From contig CAJUEY010000007.1 in assembly GCA_910585825.1 (NCBI GenBank), forward strand, positions 26,929 to 90,928: 64,000 nucleotides of DNA. The letters run 5' to 3'. Source of the DNA: an uncultured Lachnospiraceae bacterium (GTDB lineage: Bacteria > Bacillota > Clostridia > Lachnospirales > Lachnospiraceae). Positions within the stretch are counted from its first letter, which is position 1, and each line of letters starts with the position of its first letter. Shown piece after piece: positions 7,833-16,469 of the stretch. The translations under genes were made by a program, and so were the position numbers. The notes beneath the pieces are model-generated. The model did no database searches. It was given only the letters and a program-made list of their open reading frames with translations, and was not told the origin of the DNA.

Positions 7833-8957
7833 ATGAAAACACTGCATATTCATATTGGAACACCAAAGACCGCGACAACGGCAATTCAGTATTTCTGTAA
7901 AGAAAATGCCGAGATGCTGGCAAAAGAAGGCTATTGCTATCCAACGTTTCCTTTTGAATATCCGGGAATCAGCAAGGCGCATAACGGACGGTTTTTAATG
8001 GGAGTTGTGAAAGATAAAGACGGGAATAGAAATACAAAGCAGGAAGAAATTAATTTCCGGGAAGGAATGAATATCGTAAAAAAGCTTTTCCGGGAGTATG
8101 AGCATATTATTCTTTCTGATGAAGGCATCTGGCGCAGAACAGAAGGCATAAAAGAGGATTTCTGGAAAATTATGGTACAGGAAGCCGAAAAAGCAGAATT
8201 TCAGATTCATGTTATTGTATATCTGCGGAGGCAGGATAAGTATTTTCTTTCCAATTGGAATCAGAGAGTAAAACGACTGTGTTCTAACCATACTATTGAA
8301 GAATTTACGGAGATGGGCGACAAAAGAAGACTGGATTATTATGGAAAACTGGAGCAGATTTCAGGAGTAGTTGGAAAAGAAAATATCACGGTCAGGCGGT
8401 TTGAAAAAGATAATTTTGAGGGCGGCAGTATTTATGCAGATTTTCTTTCCATCTTTCATATCGCTCTGACGGATGAATATAAGGTTTCGCAGGACGTCAG
8501 AAATATAGGTTTATATGGAAACACCCATGAAATAAAACGTGTTTTAAACATATTTCCATGGATGAAAGACGAAAAGGTGCGAAAATATATAACAGACATC
8601 CTGCAGGAGGATTCTGAAATATCCAAAAAAGAATATCCCTGTGAAATGTATTCCAAAGAAGAAATCAGAGATCTTTTGGAATGCTATCGAGAGGGAAATC
8701 AAAAAGTGGCGGAAGAATATCTGGGTGAAGAGCCGGGTTCAGATCTTTTTGATGATATTGTTTCGGATCTTCCGAAATGGCAAAAGGATAATCCATATAT
8801 GGTAGATGATCTGATACGGATTCTTGGCAGCGTCATGATGCATTTGTATCAGCACGAAAAGGAATTTGAACAGCTCCATCAATCCGTCTGGCAGATGAGA
8901 CATCCTTTCCGGGCCGTGGTTTGCGCAGTAAAAAGAAAGGTAAAGCCGGTAAAATGA
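7833..8957 (+). CDS. PAPS-dependent sulfotransferase-like protein, paralog 1
   Basis: This 374-aa P-loop protein opens with HIHIGTPKTATTAIQ (residues about 5-19), the 5'-phosphosulfate-binding loop of sulfotransferases. IVYLRRQDKYFLSNWNQ near residues 128-144 matches the 3'-phosphate-binding Arg-x6-Ser element (Arg133, Ser140). A conserved C-terminal block, LPKWQKDNPYMVDDLIR, is shared by all four paralogs. No signal peptide or membrane segment is seen, so it should act in the cytoplasm. The acceptor is unknown; a glycan or small metabolite is likely. The ATG at 7833 has GGAGG 7 bp upstream. It lies between a two-component system and the PAPS-synthesis genes, which could supply its donor. Confidence 0.8.
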   Translation: MKTLHIHIGTPKTATTAIQYFCKENAEMLAKEGYCYPTFPFEYPGISKAHNGRFLMGVVKDKDGNRNTKQEEINFREGMNIVKKLFREYEHIILSDEGIWRRTEGIKEDFWKIMVQEAEKAEFQIHVIVYLRRQDKYFLSNWNQRVKRLCSNHTIEEFTEMGDKRRLDYYGKLEQISGVVGKENITVRRFEKDNFEGGSIYADFLSIFHIALTDEYKVSQDVRNIGLYGNTHEIKRVLNIFPWMKDEKVRKYITDILQEDSEISKKEYPCEMYSKEEIRDLLECYREGNQKVAEEYLGEEPGSDLFDDIVSDLPKWQKDNPYMVDDLIRILGSVMMHLYQHEKEFEQLHQSVWQMRHPFRAVVCAVKRKVKPVK

Positions 8958-8959
8958 TG

Positions 8960-8988
8960 TAGCTTTTATGACCGACATATAGTATAAT
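8960..8988 (+). promoter_or_regulatory. Promoter block A, upstream of sulfotransferase 2
   Basis: TAGCTT (8960-8965), a 17-bp spacer and TATAAT (8983-8988) lie within a longer block, TGTAGCTTTTAT...ATATAGTATAAT..TGCTGAATT. The block recurs almost unchanged before sulfotransferase 3 at 10577-10605. The -35 element is far from consensus, which is compatible with activation. Confidence 0.5.
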
Positions 8989-9050
8989 AAGTGCTGAATT
9001 TTCAAAACATACAGTTATTGATTTCTTAGATGAATCAAAAGGAGAAGAGA

Positions 9051-10196
9051 ATGAAGACACTGCATATACATGTTGGAATGGCCAAAACGGCGACGACTTC
9101 ACTCCAGTTTTTCTGTAAAGAAAATGCTGAAATTTTAGCAAAACAGGGATACTGTTATCCCATCTTTCCGTTTTCCTATCCGGGGATCGCGCCGGGACAT
9201 AACGGACGTTTTTTGCTGGAGGCGCCGGAAAATGAAGAGGAACAAAAGTCCCGGGAAGAAGGAAAAGGCAACTTCGCAGAAGGAATGCGGATCATCAATG
9301 AACTGTTTTTAACGAATGACGACATTATTGTTTCCGATGAAAGTATCTGGAGGGCCATAGACATTGAAAATAAAAATCTCCTGAATGTAATGCGGCAGGA
9401 GGCTTTGCAGGGCGGATTTCAGATTCATATTATTGTATATTTAAGACGTCAGGATAAGTACTTCCTTTCCCACTGGAATCAGCAGACCAAGAGACTGACC
9501 ATGGACGAAACTTTTGAAGAGTATGAAGGCAGAGTCAGCCGGGTGCGATTGGATTATTATGCAAAACTGAGCCGGATTGCAGAAGTGTTCGGAAAAGAAA
9601 ATATCACAGTCAGGCGTTTTGAGAAGGAAAGCTTTCAAGGCGGCAGCATTTATTCGGATTTTCTTTCTGTATTTGGTCTGGAATTGACAGAGGAATATCA
9701 GATTTCCCAGGCAGTCCGCAATACCGGACTGGCCGGAAATATGCATGAGGTAAAGAGGGTGTTAAACGGCCTTCCTCAGATGAACGACAGAAAGCAGCAC
9801 AGATATCTTCTGGATATTCTGCAGGAATGTTCGAAGATGTCTGGTGAAAAGTATCCCAATGAGATGTGGTCAAAAGAAGAAATTGCAGCGTTTTTGGAAG
9901 ACTACAGAGAGGGAAATCAAAAGGTGGCGGAAGAATATCTCCATGAGCCAGGGGCGGAATTATTCAATAATACAATTGAAGATTTGCCGAAATGGGAGAA
10001 GGACAATCCTTATATGACGGATGATCTTATCCGGATTTTTGGCGTGGCAGTCCTTCAGCTGCATCAGGAAAATCTGGAATTAAGACAGAAATTAAAACAG
10101 GAATCAGACAATATCAATATGTCATTTTATAAAATAAAGCATCCATTTTGGACAATATTTCATAAGATCAAAAAGAAACTCGGTTTTGAAAAGTAG
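9051..10196 (+). CDS. PAPS-dependent sulfotransferase-like protein, paralog 2
   Basis: This 381-aa paralog of the preceding gene has MKTLHIHVGMAKTATTSLQFF as its phosphosulfate loop; Met-Ala replaces Thr-Pro in the usual GxPKT, a noticeable substitution. The 3'-phosphate element is IVYLRRQDKYFLSHWNQQ, and the shared C-terminal LPKWEKDNPYMTDDLIR block is present. The start at 9051 is chosen because AAGGAG lies 5-8 bp upstream, whereas an in-frame ATG at 9030 has no ribosome site. A promoter block lies just upstream and a terminator-like hairpin just downstream, so it may be its own transcription unit. Confidence 0.8.
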   Translation: MKTLHIHVGMAKTATTSLQFFCKENAEILAKQGYCYPIFPFSYPGIAPGHNGRFLLEAPENEEEQKSREEGKGNFAEGMRIINELFLTNDDIIVSDESIWRAIDIENKNLLNVMRQEALQGGFQIHIIVYLRRQDKYFLSHWNQQTKRLTMDETFEEYEGRVSRVRLDYYAKLSRIAEVFGKENITVRRFEKESFQGGSIYSDFLSVFGLELTEEYQISQAVRNTGLAGNMHEVKRVLNGLPQMNDRKQHRYLLDILQECSKMSGEKYPNEMWSKEEIAAFLEDYREGNQKVAEEYLHEPGAELFNNTIEDLPKWEKDNPYMTDDLIRIFGVAVLQLHQENLELRQKLKQESDNINMSFYKIKHPFWTIFHKIKKKLGFEK

Positions 10197-10200
10197 TGAG

Positions 10201-10231
10201 ACAGGCAATGGATATTTCAATTGCCTGTTTT
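10201..10231 (+). terminator. Hairpin terminator after sulfotransferase 2
   Basis: A 9-bp perfect stem (ACAGGCAAT at 10201-10209, ATTGCCTGT at 10220-10228) is followed by a short T-run of four. It is a moderate-strength terminator starting within a few bases of the stop codon. Confidence 0.6.
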
Positions 10232-10319
10232 GAATTTATTATTATGCAGGAAAGCTGCCGGCGGCGGGTTTTCTGCATAAAAAATATATTTTGGTAAAAC
10301 TTAATAAAAACGGAAAGAT

Positions 10320-10560
10320 GCGGTTTTCCATATGGCAGAATGTGCGCATTTTTACGGACTTTGCGGCAAGGCGCAAAGTCCTGAGCTGAACTGGTTGCTG
10401 TTCACATCCATGATGTTCACAGTAACGAATCCGGCTTATTTAAAGTTGCCTTACGGCAAGAGGCCGGATTCCGGCTCCAGTACTGTACTGGCCTGTGACC
10501 GTGCAGCGCAGTGCATGGTCCAGGAGTGAACGGTAACCTGAACTGTTACTATGTTCCGCA
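10320..10560. repeat. Palindrome-packed intergenic segment
   Basis: About 240 bp hold at least five stem-loops in series. These are GGACTTTGCG...CGCAAAGTCC (10-bp stem), an imperfect GTTGCTGT...ACAGTAAC fold, GAATCCGGC...GCCGGATTC enclosing TTGCC-TTAC-GGCAA, CCAGTAC-T-GTACTGG, and GACCGTGCA...TGCATGGTC. A 65-codon open frame crosses it but has no ribosome site and is explained by the palindromes. It may be a dispersed non-coding repeat, a small non-autonomous element, or a structured RNA. Nothing here resembles a transposase. Confidence 0.5.
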
Positions 10561-10576
10561 AATTGGTAAATTTATG

Positions 10577-10605
10577 TAGCTTTTATATTTGTTATATAGT
10601 ATAAT
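10577..10605 (+). promoter_or_regulatory. Promoter block B, upstream of sulfotransferase 3
   Basis: TAGCTT (10577-10582), 17 bp, TATAAT (10600-10605), followed by GAATGCTGAATT. This is a near copy of the block before sulfotransferase 2. The transcript would carry the 51-bp tandem repeat as its leader. Confidence 0.5.
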
Positions 10606-10631
10606 GAATGCTGAATTCAAAGGTTAGAAAT

Positions 10632-10835
10632 ACCCTCCGGGTATCCCTTTATGCGCTGAAAAACGCGCAATACAGATGAAACACCCTCCGGGTATCCCTT
10701 TATGCGCTGAAAAACGCGCAATACAGATGAAACACCCTCCGGGTATCCCTTTATGCGCTGAAAAACGCGCAATATAGATGAAACACCCTCCGGGTATCCC
10801 TTTATGCGCTGAAAAGATGCGCAATACAGATGAAA
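10632..10835 (+). repeat. Four-copy 51-bp tandem repeat in the leader of sulfotransferase 3
   Basis: Units start at 10632, 10683, 10734 and 10785 and are nearly identical. Each carries two small hairpins, ACCC-TCC-GGGT and TGCGC-TGAAAAAC-GCGCA, and ends in GATGAAA. The last unit has a small change in the second loop and runs into the GGAAAG ribosome site of the next gene. Related 51-bp units lie before the PBP gene (46592-46677), and a diverged hairpin lies before the kinase at 42224. There are no variable spacers, so it is not a CRISPR array. Confidence 0.9.
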
Positions 10836-10849
10836 GGAAAGAACATTGG

Positions 10850-12442
10850 ATGAAGACGTTGTATGTTCATATAGGATCGCCGAAAACAGCATCGACAGCA
10901 TTGCAGTTTTTTTGTGTGGATAACAGTGATCTGCTGAATCAGAAAGGTTATTGTTATCCTCTGTTTCCGCAGACATATCCGGATGCTTCCAGAATACGGG
11001 CATATTTTTTAATTGTAAAACTGAAAAACAGGCTGGGAAGACGATCCAGAAAATGGGAAGAAAAAGTTTTTCGGGAAGGAATGGAAGTCATTCACAAGAG
11101 CTTTGAGAACTACGACAATGTCATTATTTCCGATGAGCGCATCTGGCGCAGCATGGACATTGAACGCAAAGACCTTTGGGAGAGACTGGCGGAAGAAGGC
11201 AGAAAGGGAGGATTCCAGATTCGGGCCATCGCTTATGTAAGACGCCAGGATAAATTTTTGATATCCCTGTGGAATCAACAGATTAAAATTATAAAAGTCG
11301 CATTGGCGAAATGCACCATTGAAGAGTGGATGAATAAAGTCAACCTGAGAGCAAGGCTGGAATATGCCGATAAATTAGACCGCATCGCAAAGGTGATCGG
11401 CAAAGAAAACGTGATTGTCAGACGTTTTGACGGAAACTTTGAGGGCGGTAGCATTTATGCGGATTTTCTTTCGGCAGTGGGACTCTCCTTAACGGATGAA
11501 TATGAGATTAAGCAGGAAGTCGTGAATATCGGACTGTACGGAAACACACAGGAATTGAAAAGAGTGATCAATTTTCTCCCTCAGATGATTCAGGACAGAA
11601 ATACACAGAATTTTATTATGGAGATGCTGCAGGAGTGTTCTGAAATTTCCAAAAAGAATTATCCCTGTGAAATGCTTTCCAAAGAAGAAATTGAGGCTCT
11701 GTTAAAAGAGCATGAGGCGGGAAACAGAAAAATTGCGCAGGAGTATCTGCAGGATCCTACAGGAGAGCTGTTCAATAATGCAATTAAGGATCTGCCTAAG
11801 TGGCAAAAGGACAACCCCTATATATTAGATGATCTGATTCGTTTTACAAATGTGACAATGGAAAATCTGTATCAGAAGAATCAGGAATTAAAAGCAGATT
11901 TAAAAGAGTTGGAAGAATCGCTGAAAGCATTGTGCGGGATAGAAGAGCCGGGAGAAGACGCAAAAGAACAGGCGGTTTCTTACAACAGGGAAACAGAGGC
12001 TGCGCCAAAAAAACTGCCTGTATGGAAAAAAGAGAATCCGGACGGCATTGACGAGCTGATTCTTTTTGTGGGAGAAGCAATGATACGTTTGTATCAGGAG
12101 AACAGGGAACTAAAGAAAACCGTTAAGAAATTAAAGACTCTGACAGAAGAAATGAATTCTGAGAGTGATGAATGGAAAGAGAACGGAAAGAATCTGGATG
12201 TACAATCCTTTTTTGCAGATGAGGATACGGCAGAATTAGAGGAGAAAATCCGACGCATACCAAAGCCCGGAGAAGAAGGCGCCGACTTGTCAGACCGTTT
12301 TATTCAGGCGCTTGATATTGCCGCAAATTGTATGCAGCGGGAGAACCGCAGGCTGAAACAGGAGACAGAAATGATCAGGAATTTTGCCGGCGCTCAGGAA
12401 GAAACCCACAAGTCATTGCTTGAGAGGATTTTAAAAAAATAA
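10850..12442 (+). CDS. PAPS-dependent sulfotransferase-like protein, paralog 3, with a C-terminal repeat extension
   Basis: The first 370 residues match the other paralogs: HIGSPKTASTALQFF loop, AIAYVRRQDKFLISLWNQQ element, and LPKWQKDNPYILDDLIRF block. About 160 extra residues follow. They repeat the terminal block as LPVWKKENPDGIDELILFVGEAM with LYQENREL, and a third, faint copy reads IPKPGEEGADLSDRFIQALDIA with MQRENRRLK. The helices are rich in Lys and Glu and probably form coiled coil. The start at 10850 follows AAAGGAAA, while upstream in-frame ATGs lie in the 51-bp repeats. It is the first gene of the unit with cysD and cysNC. The acceptor is unknown. Confidence 0.78.
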   Translation: MKTLYVHIGSPKTASTALQFFCVDNSDLLNQKGYCYPLFPQTYPDASRIRAYFLIVKLKNRLGRRSRKWEEKVFREGMEVIHKSFENYDNVIISDERIWRSMDIERKDLWERLAEEGRKGGFQIRAIAYVRRQDKFLISLWNQQIKIIKVALAKCTIEEWMNKVNLRARLEYADKLDRIAKVIGKENVIVRRFDGNFEGGSIYADFLSAVGLSLTDEYEIKQEVVNIGLYGNTQELKRVINFLPQMIQDRNTQNFIMEMLQECSEISKKNYPCEMLSKEEIEALLKEHEAGNRKIAQEYLQDPTGELFNNAIKDLPKWQKDNPYILDDLIRFTNVTMENLYQKNQELKADLKELEESLKALCGIEEPGEDAKEQAVSYNRETEAAPKKLPVWKKENPDGIDELILFVGEAMIRLYQENRELKKTVKKLKTLTEEMNSESDEWKENGKNLDVQSFFADEDTAELEEKIRRIPKPGEEGADLSDRFIQALDIAANCMQRENRRLKQETEMIRNFAGAQEETHKSLLERILKK

Positions 12443-12466
12443 GAAATATACAAAAAGGAGAAAAGT

Positions 12467-13360
12467 ATGGATCATTTAGATGAATTGGAAGCAGAAGCCA
12501 TATATATTATGCGCGAGGTTGCAGCAGAGTGTGAAAAACCGGTGATGCTTTATTCCATCGGCAAGGATTCCTCCGTTATGCTTCATCTGGCGATGAAGGC
12601 ATTTTATCCGGAGAAACCGCCGTTTCCGTTTCTGCATGTAAATACCACCTGGAAGTTTCGGGAAATGATTGAGTTCCGTGACAAAATCGCAGAGGAACTG
12701 CAGATTGAAATGTTAGAGTATATCAATGAAGATGGAGTTGCACAGGGGATTAATCCTTTTGAACATGGCTCTGCCTATACGGATATTATGAAAACCCAGG
12801 CGCTGAAACAGGCGTTGAATAAGTACGGATTTACGGCTGCGTTTGGCGGCGGCAGAAGGGATGAAGAGAAGTCCCGCGCCAAAGAGAGAATTTTTTCATT
12901 CCGGGACGCAAGCCATGCCTGGGATCCGAAAAATCAAAGACCGGAAATGTGGAAACTGTTTAATACGAGAATCAATCAGGGAGAAAGCATTCGGGTATTC
13001 CCTCTTTCCAACTGGACCGAAAAGGATATCTGGCAGTACATCCAGAGAGAAAATATACCCATCGTTTCCCTCTACTTTGCCAAAGAAAGACCTGTTGTGA
13101 CGCGGAACGGAAATATTATTATGGTAGACGACGACCGGATGAAATTAGAGCCGGGAGAAAAGATAGAGAATAAAATGGTGCGGTTTCGGACGCTGGGCTG
13201 TTATCCTCTGACAGGCGGCGTGGAATCCGAGGCAACGACATTGGATGAAATTATTGACGAGACGCTTGGCGCAGTAGAATCCGAGAGAACAAGCCGTGTG
13301 ATTGATTCTGACGGAGGAGCCTCCAGTATGGAGAGGAGAAAACGTGAGGGGTATTTTTAG
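12467..13360 (+). CDS. cysD: Sulfate adenylyltransferase subunit 2 (ATP sulfurylase small subunit)
   Basis: This 297-aa PP-loop ATP pyrophosphatase makes adenosine 5'-phosphosulfate from ATP and sulfate together with the GTPase subunit. Motifs are [18 protein letters not shown] (PP-loop), [45 protein letters not shown] and the C-terminal RKREGYF. Length and order are typical of CysD/NodP. The stop codon abuts the start of cysNC. In this locus the product is most likely used to make PAPS for sulfotransferases, because no APS/PAPS reductase or sulfite reductase is nearby. Confidence 0.95.
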   Translation: MDHLDELEAEAIYIMREVAAECEKPVMLYSIGKDSSVMLHLAMKAFYPEKPPFPFLHVNTTWKFREMIEFRDKIAEELQIEMLEYINEDGVAQGINPFEHGSAYTDIMKTQALKQALNKYGFTAAFGGGRRDEEKSRAKERIFSFRDASHAWDPKNQRPEMWKLFNTRINQGESIRVFPLSNWTEKDIWQYIQRENIPIVSLYFAKERPVVTRNGNIIMVDDDRMKLEPGEKIENKMVRFRTLGCYPLTGGVESEATTLDEIIDETLGAVESERTSRVIDSDGGASSMERRKREGYF

Positions 13361-15193
13361 ATGAAAAACGATTTATTAAAATTTATTACCTGCGGAAGTG
13401 TAGATGATGGAAAATCAACGTTGATTGGACATATGCTGTATGATGCCAAGCTATTGTTTGCAGATCAGGAGGAGGCTTTGACTTTAGACTCCAAAGTAGG
13501 CTCTGCGGGAGGAGAAATTGATTATTCCCTGTTGTTGGACGGACTGATGGCGGAACGGGAGCAGGGGATTACGATAGACGTGGCATACCGGTATTTTACA
13601 ACCGAAAACAGGAGCTTTATTGTCGCCGATACGCCGGGACATGAAGAATATACCAGAAATATGGCGGTAGGGGCATCCTTTGCATCCCTTTCCGTCATTC
13701 TGGTAGACGCCAGCCAGGGGGTGTTGATCCAGACGAAACGCCACGCAAGAATCTGTAATTTAATGGGGATTAAGCACTTCGTGTTCGCCGTCAATAAAAT
13801 GGATCTGGTGAATTACAGCCATGCCCGTTTCCGTGAAATTGAAAAAGACATCAAGATGTTAATGGCGGAATTCCGTTATGAAAGCGTGAAGATTATTCCG
13901 TTATCGGCCACAAAAGGCGATAATGTTACCATGAAATCCGATCTGATGCCGTGGCATCACGGACCGACTTTGCTGGAATATCTGGAAAATGTAGACATAT
14001 CAGAGGAAGGCGGCAATAAAAACTTTTCCATGCCGGTACAGAGAGTCTGCCGGCCGGATCATACCTTCCGCGGTTTTCAGGGACAGATTGCATCCGGCAG
14101 CATAGCGGCGGGGGATACGGTTACCATACGTCCCAGCGGCGAAACGGCAAAGGTAGCGTCGATTTTACAGGGAGATAAGGAAACAGACCGCAGTGAAAAA
14201 GGAGCTGCCGTTACAATTTCCTTAGATACGGAAGTAGACGTATCCAGAGGATGCGTTTTAGAAAAGAATTACAATTTAAAAGTCGGTTCCATGTTTGCGG
14301 CGTCTATTTTATGGATGGATGACAACAATCTGGCCGCAGGTAAGAATTTCTTCCTGAAGATCGGAACACAGCAGGTGCCGGCGACGATTATGACTATCAA
14401 GTACAAAATTGATGTGAATACAGGCGCTGAAGTAAAGACGGATACGATCTCCAAAAACGAGATTGCAGTCTGTGAAATTTCAACCGGCAGCAAGATTGTA
14501 TTTGACGAGTTTTCCGGAAACAAGGATCTGGGATCTTTAATTCTGATCGACCGTCTGACGAATATGACTTCTGCATGCGGCGTGGTGGAGCATGACATCA
14601 AAAAAGACAATAATCTCACCTGGCACAACATGGATATTACGAAAGAGCTGAGGGAGGCTCAGCTGAATCAGAAAGCGATCACCATATGGATGACGGGACT
14701 GTCCGGTTCCGGAAAGTCTACAATTGCAAATGCATTGGAAAAGAGGCTGTTCTCCATGGGAAAACATACGATGCTTTTGGATGGCGACAATATTCGCATG
14801 GGATTGAATAAAAACCTGGGATTCGGCGAAAAGGACAGAATCGAAAACATACGAAGGATTGCAGAAGTGTCAAAACTGATGAACGATGCGGGTCTGATCG
14901 TATTAACTGCATTTATCTCGCCTTATCGGAAGGACAGAAGGAAAGCAAAAGAAATTATCGGAGATAATTTTATTGAGGTATATGTAAATACTTCATTGGA
15001 AGAATGTGAAAAGAGAGATGTCAAAGGCCTCTATAAAGCGGCCCGCGCCGGTGAAATTTTTGATTTTACCGGAATCAGCAGCCCTTATGAAGTGCCGGAG
15101 AAACCGGATATTGAAGTTGCCACGCCTCAAAACAGTGTAGAGGAATGTGTCAATATCATTGTGGAGAAAATTGAGAAGTATCTGCAGAGTTAA
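13361..15193 (+). CDS. cysNC: Bifunctional sulfate adenylyltransferase subunit 1 / adenylylsulfate kinase (CysN-CysC fusion)
   Basis: Residues about 1-435 are a CysN-type EF-Tu-like GTPase: CGSVDDGKSTLIGHM (G1), REQGITIDVAYRYF, DTPGHEEYTRNM (G3), NKMDLV (G4) and two beta-barrel domains. Residues about 444-610 are an APS kinase: MTGLSGSGKSTIANALEKRL, LDGDNIRMGLN, FISPYRKDRR and FTGISSPYE. The fusion channels sulfate through APS to PAPS, as in rhizobial NodQ, where NodPQ feed the NodH sulfotransferase. Its placement between sulfotransferase genes supports a PAPS-supply role. The start directly follows the cysD stop. Confidence 0.95.
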   Translation: MKNDLLKFITCGSVDDGKSTLIGHMLYDAKLLFADQEEALTLDSKVGSAGGEIDYSLLLDGLMAEREQGITIDVAYRYFTTENRSFIVADTPGHEEYTRNMAVGASFASLSVILVDASQGVLIQTKRHARICNLMGIKHFVFAVNKMDLVNYSHARFREIEKDIKMLMAEFRYESVKIIPLSATKGDNVTMKSDLMPWHHGPTLLEYLENVDISEEGGNKNFSMPVQRVCRPDHTFRGFQGQIASGSIAAGDTVTIRPSGETAKVASILQGDKETDRSEKGAAVTISLDTEVDVSRGCVLEKNYNLKVGSMFAASILWMDDNNLAAGKNFFLKIGTQQVPATIMTIKYKIDVNTGAEVKTDTISKNEIAVCEISTGSKIVFDEFSGNKDLGSLILIDRLTNMTSACGVVEHDIKKDNNLTWHNMDITKELREAQLNQKAITIWMTGLSGSGKSTIANALEKRLFSMGKHTMLLDGDNIRMGLNKNLGFGEKDRIENIRRIAEVSKLMNDAGLIVLTAFISPYRKDRRKAKEIIGDNFIEVYVNTSLEECEKRDVKGLYKAARAGEIFDFTGISSPYEVPEKPDIEVATPQNSVEECVNIIVEKIEKYLQS

Positions 15194-15210
15194 AAAGAGG
15201 AGAGATAGGG

Positions 15211-16347
15211 ATGAAAGTACTTCACATTCATATAGGAGCGCCTAAAACGGCAACGACCTCCATACAGTTTTTCTGTAGTGAAAATGCAGCGGTATTGGCC
15301 AAGAAGGGATTTTGCTATCCGATCTTTCCTTTTTCCTATCCAGGTATAGCGCCGGGGCACAATGGACGTTTTCTGCTTGGAAAGTTAAAAGATGAAAACG
15401 GAGTCCGGAATATCGCTCAGGAAGAGAAGAATTTCAAAGAAGGAATGGAAATTGTCAATGAACTGTTTAAAAAATATGACAATATCGTTGTTTCGGATGA
15501 GAGTATTTGGCGGGGCATGGACAGCGAAAAGAAAGATCTCTGGGAAGTTATGATGCAGGAAGCCGAAAAAGGCGGTTTTAAACTCCATATTATTGTATAT
15601 TTCAGACGGCAGGACAAATATTTTCTTTCCCATTGGAACCAGCAGGTGAAAAAGCAGAGGTCGGAGGAGACCTTTGAAGCGTATGCCGATCGAATCAACC
15701 GGCTGCGTCTGGATTATTACGGAAAGCTTTCACGGATGGCGGAGATTGTAGGAAAAGAGAATATTACGGTCCGGCGTTTTGAAAGCGGTCAGTTTGAAGG
15801 AGGAACGATCTATTCGGATTTCCTGACGACGCTTGGGCTTACCCTCACAGAGGAATATAATGTATCCCAGGAGGTCCGAAATACCGGATTATATGGAAAT
15901 ACACATGAGATCAAACGGCTTTTAAACTCATTTCCGGAGATGAAACAGGGACGGACGCAGTATTTTATCATGGAAACGCTGCAGAAGTGTTCTGATTTTT
16001 CAAAAGAAAAGTATCCGGCGGAAATGTATTCCAAAGAAGAAATTGAAGCGTTTTTAGAGCCGTATAAAGAAGGAAATCGAAAGATTGCAGAAGAATATCT
16101 GAACGAACAGGGAAAAGAGCTGTTTGACAATACGGTAAAAGATTTGCCGAAATGGCAGAAGGATAACCCCTATATGCTGGAAGATCTGATTAGATTTACA
16201 GGAGTTATGGGTATGTCTTTATATCAGGAGAATCAGCAGCTGAAGAAAGAACTGGAAGAGTTGTCGAATGAATTTTTTCATATCAGACATCCTTTCAAGA
16301 CAATCGCCAGAAAATTAAAAAAAGACGGAAAAAATTCTTCCAAATAA
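15211..16347 (+). CDS. PAPS-dependent sulfotransferase-like protein, paralog 4
   Basis: This 378-aa protein has HIHIGAPKTATTSIQFF as its phosphosulfate-binding loop, IVYFRRQDKYFLSHWNQQ as its 3'-phosphate element, and the shared LPKWQKDNPYMLEDLIRF block near the C-terminus, followed by a basic tail. It begins 18 bp after cysNC with a good ribosome site (AGAGGAGAG). It is therefore in the same transcript as the PAPS-synthesis genes, and a strong terminator follows. It is closest in length and sequence to paralog 2. The acceptor is unknown. Confidence 0.82.
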   Translation: MKVLHIHIGAPKTATTSIQFFCSENAAVLAKKGFCYPIFPFSYPGIAPGHNGRFLLGKLKDENGVRNIAQEEKNFKEGMEIVNELFKKYDNIVVSDESIWRGMDSEKKDLWEVMMQEAEKGGFKLHIIVYFRRQDKYFLSHWNQQVKKQRSEETFEAYADRINRLRLDYYGKLSRMAEIVGKENITVRRFESGQFEGGTIYSDFLTTLGLTLTEEYNVSQEVRNTGLYGNTHEIKRLLNSFPEMKQGRTQYFIMETLQKCSDFSKEKYPAEMYSKEEIEAFLEPYKEGNRKIAEEYLNEQGKELFDNTVKDLPKWQKDNPYMLEDLIRFTGVMGMSLYQENQQLKKELEELSNEFFHIRHPFKTIARKLKKDGKNSSK

Positions 16348-16351
16348 ATAT

Positions 16352-16391
16352 AAAACAGGCATCGGACTTTGACATTCTGATGCCTGTTTTT
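16352..16391. terminator. Rho-independent terminator closing the sulfation operon
   Basis: A 12-bp perfect stem (AAAACAGGCATC at 16352-16363, GATGCCTGTTTT at 16379-16390) has a 15-nt loop and runs into T residues. A-rich and T-rich flanks make it usable from both strands. Confidence 0.85.
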
Positions 16392-16469
16392 GTACGAAAA
16401 TCTATATGAGGAAATTTCTGCTTGTGAAACGATGATGGGCGCGTGGCGGAAATCTCCGCTGCTCAATGA

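Noticed and set aside
10332..10529. Open frame of 65 codons in the palindromic region
   Set aside because: No ribosome site, and its reading frame is explained by the hairpin sequences; annotated as a repeat region instead.
10632..10835. Possible CRISPR array
   Set aside because: Units are contiguous 51-bp copies with no variable spacers and no cas genes nearby.
10617..11003. Long open frames on the minus strand with a repeated FQRIKGYPEGVSS peptide
   Set aside because: The repeat unit is 51 bp, a multiple of three, so one open unit gives a long artificial frame; no start signal is present and the plus strand is coding downstream.
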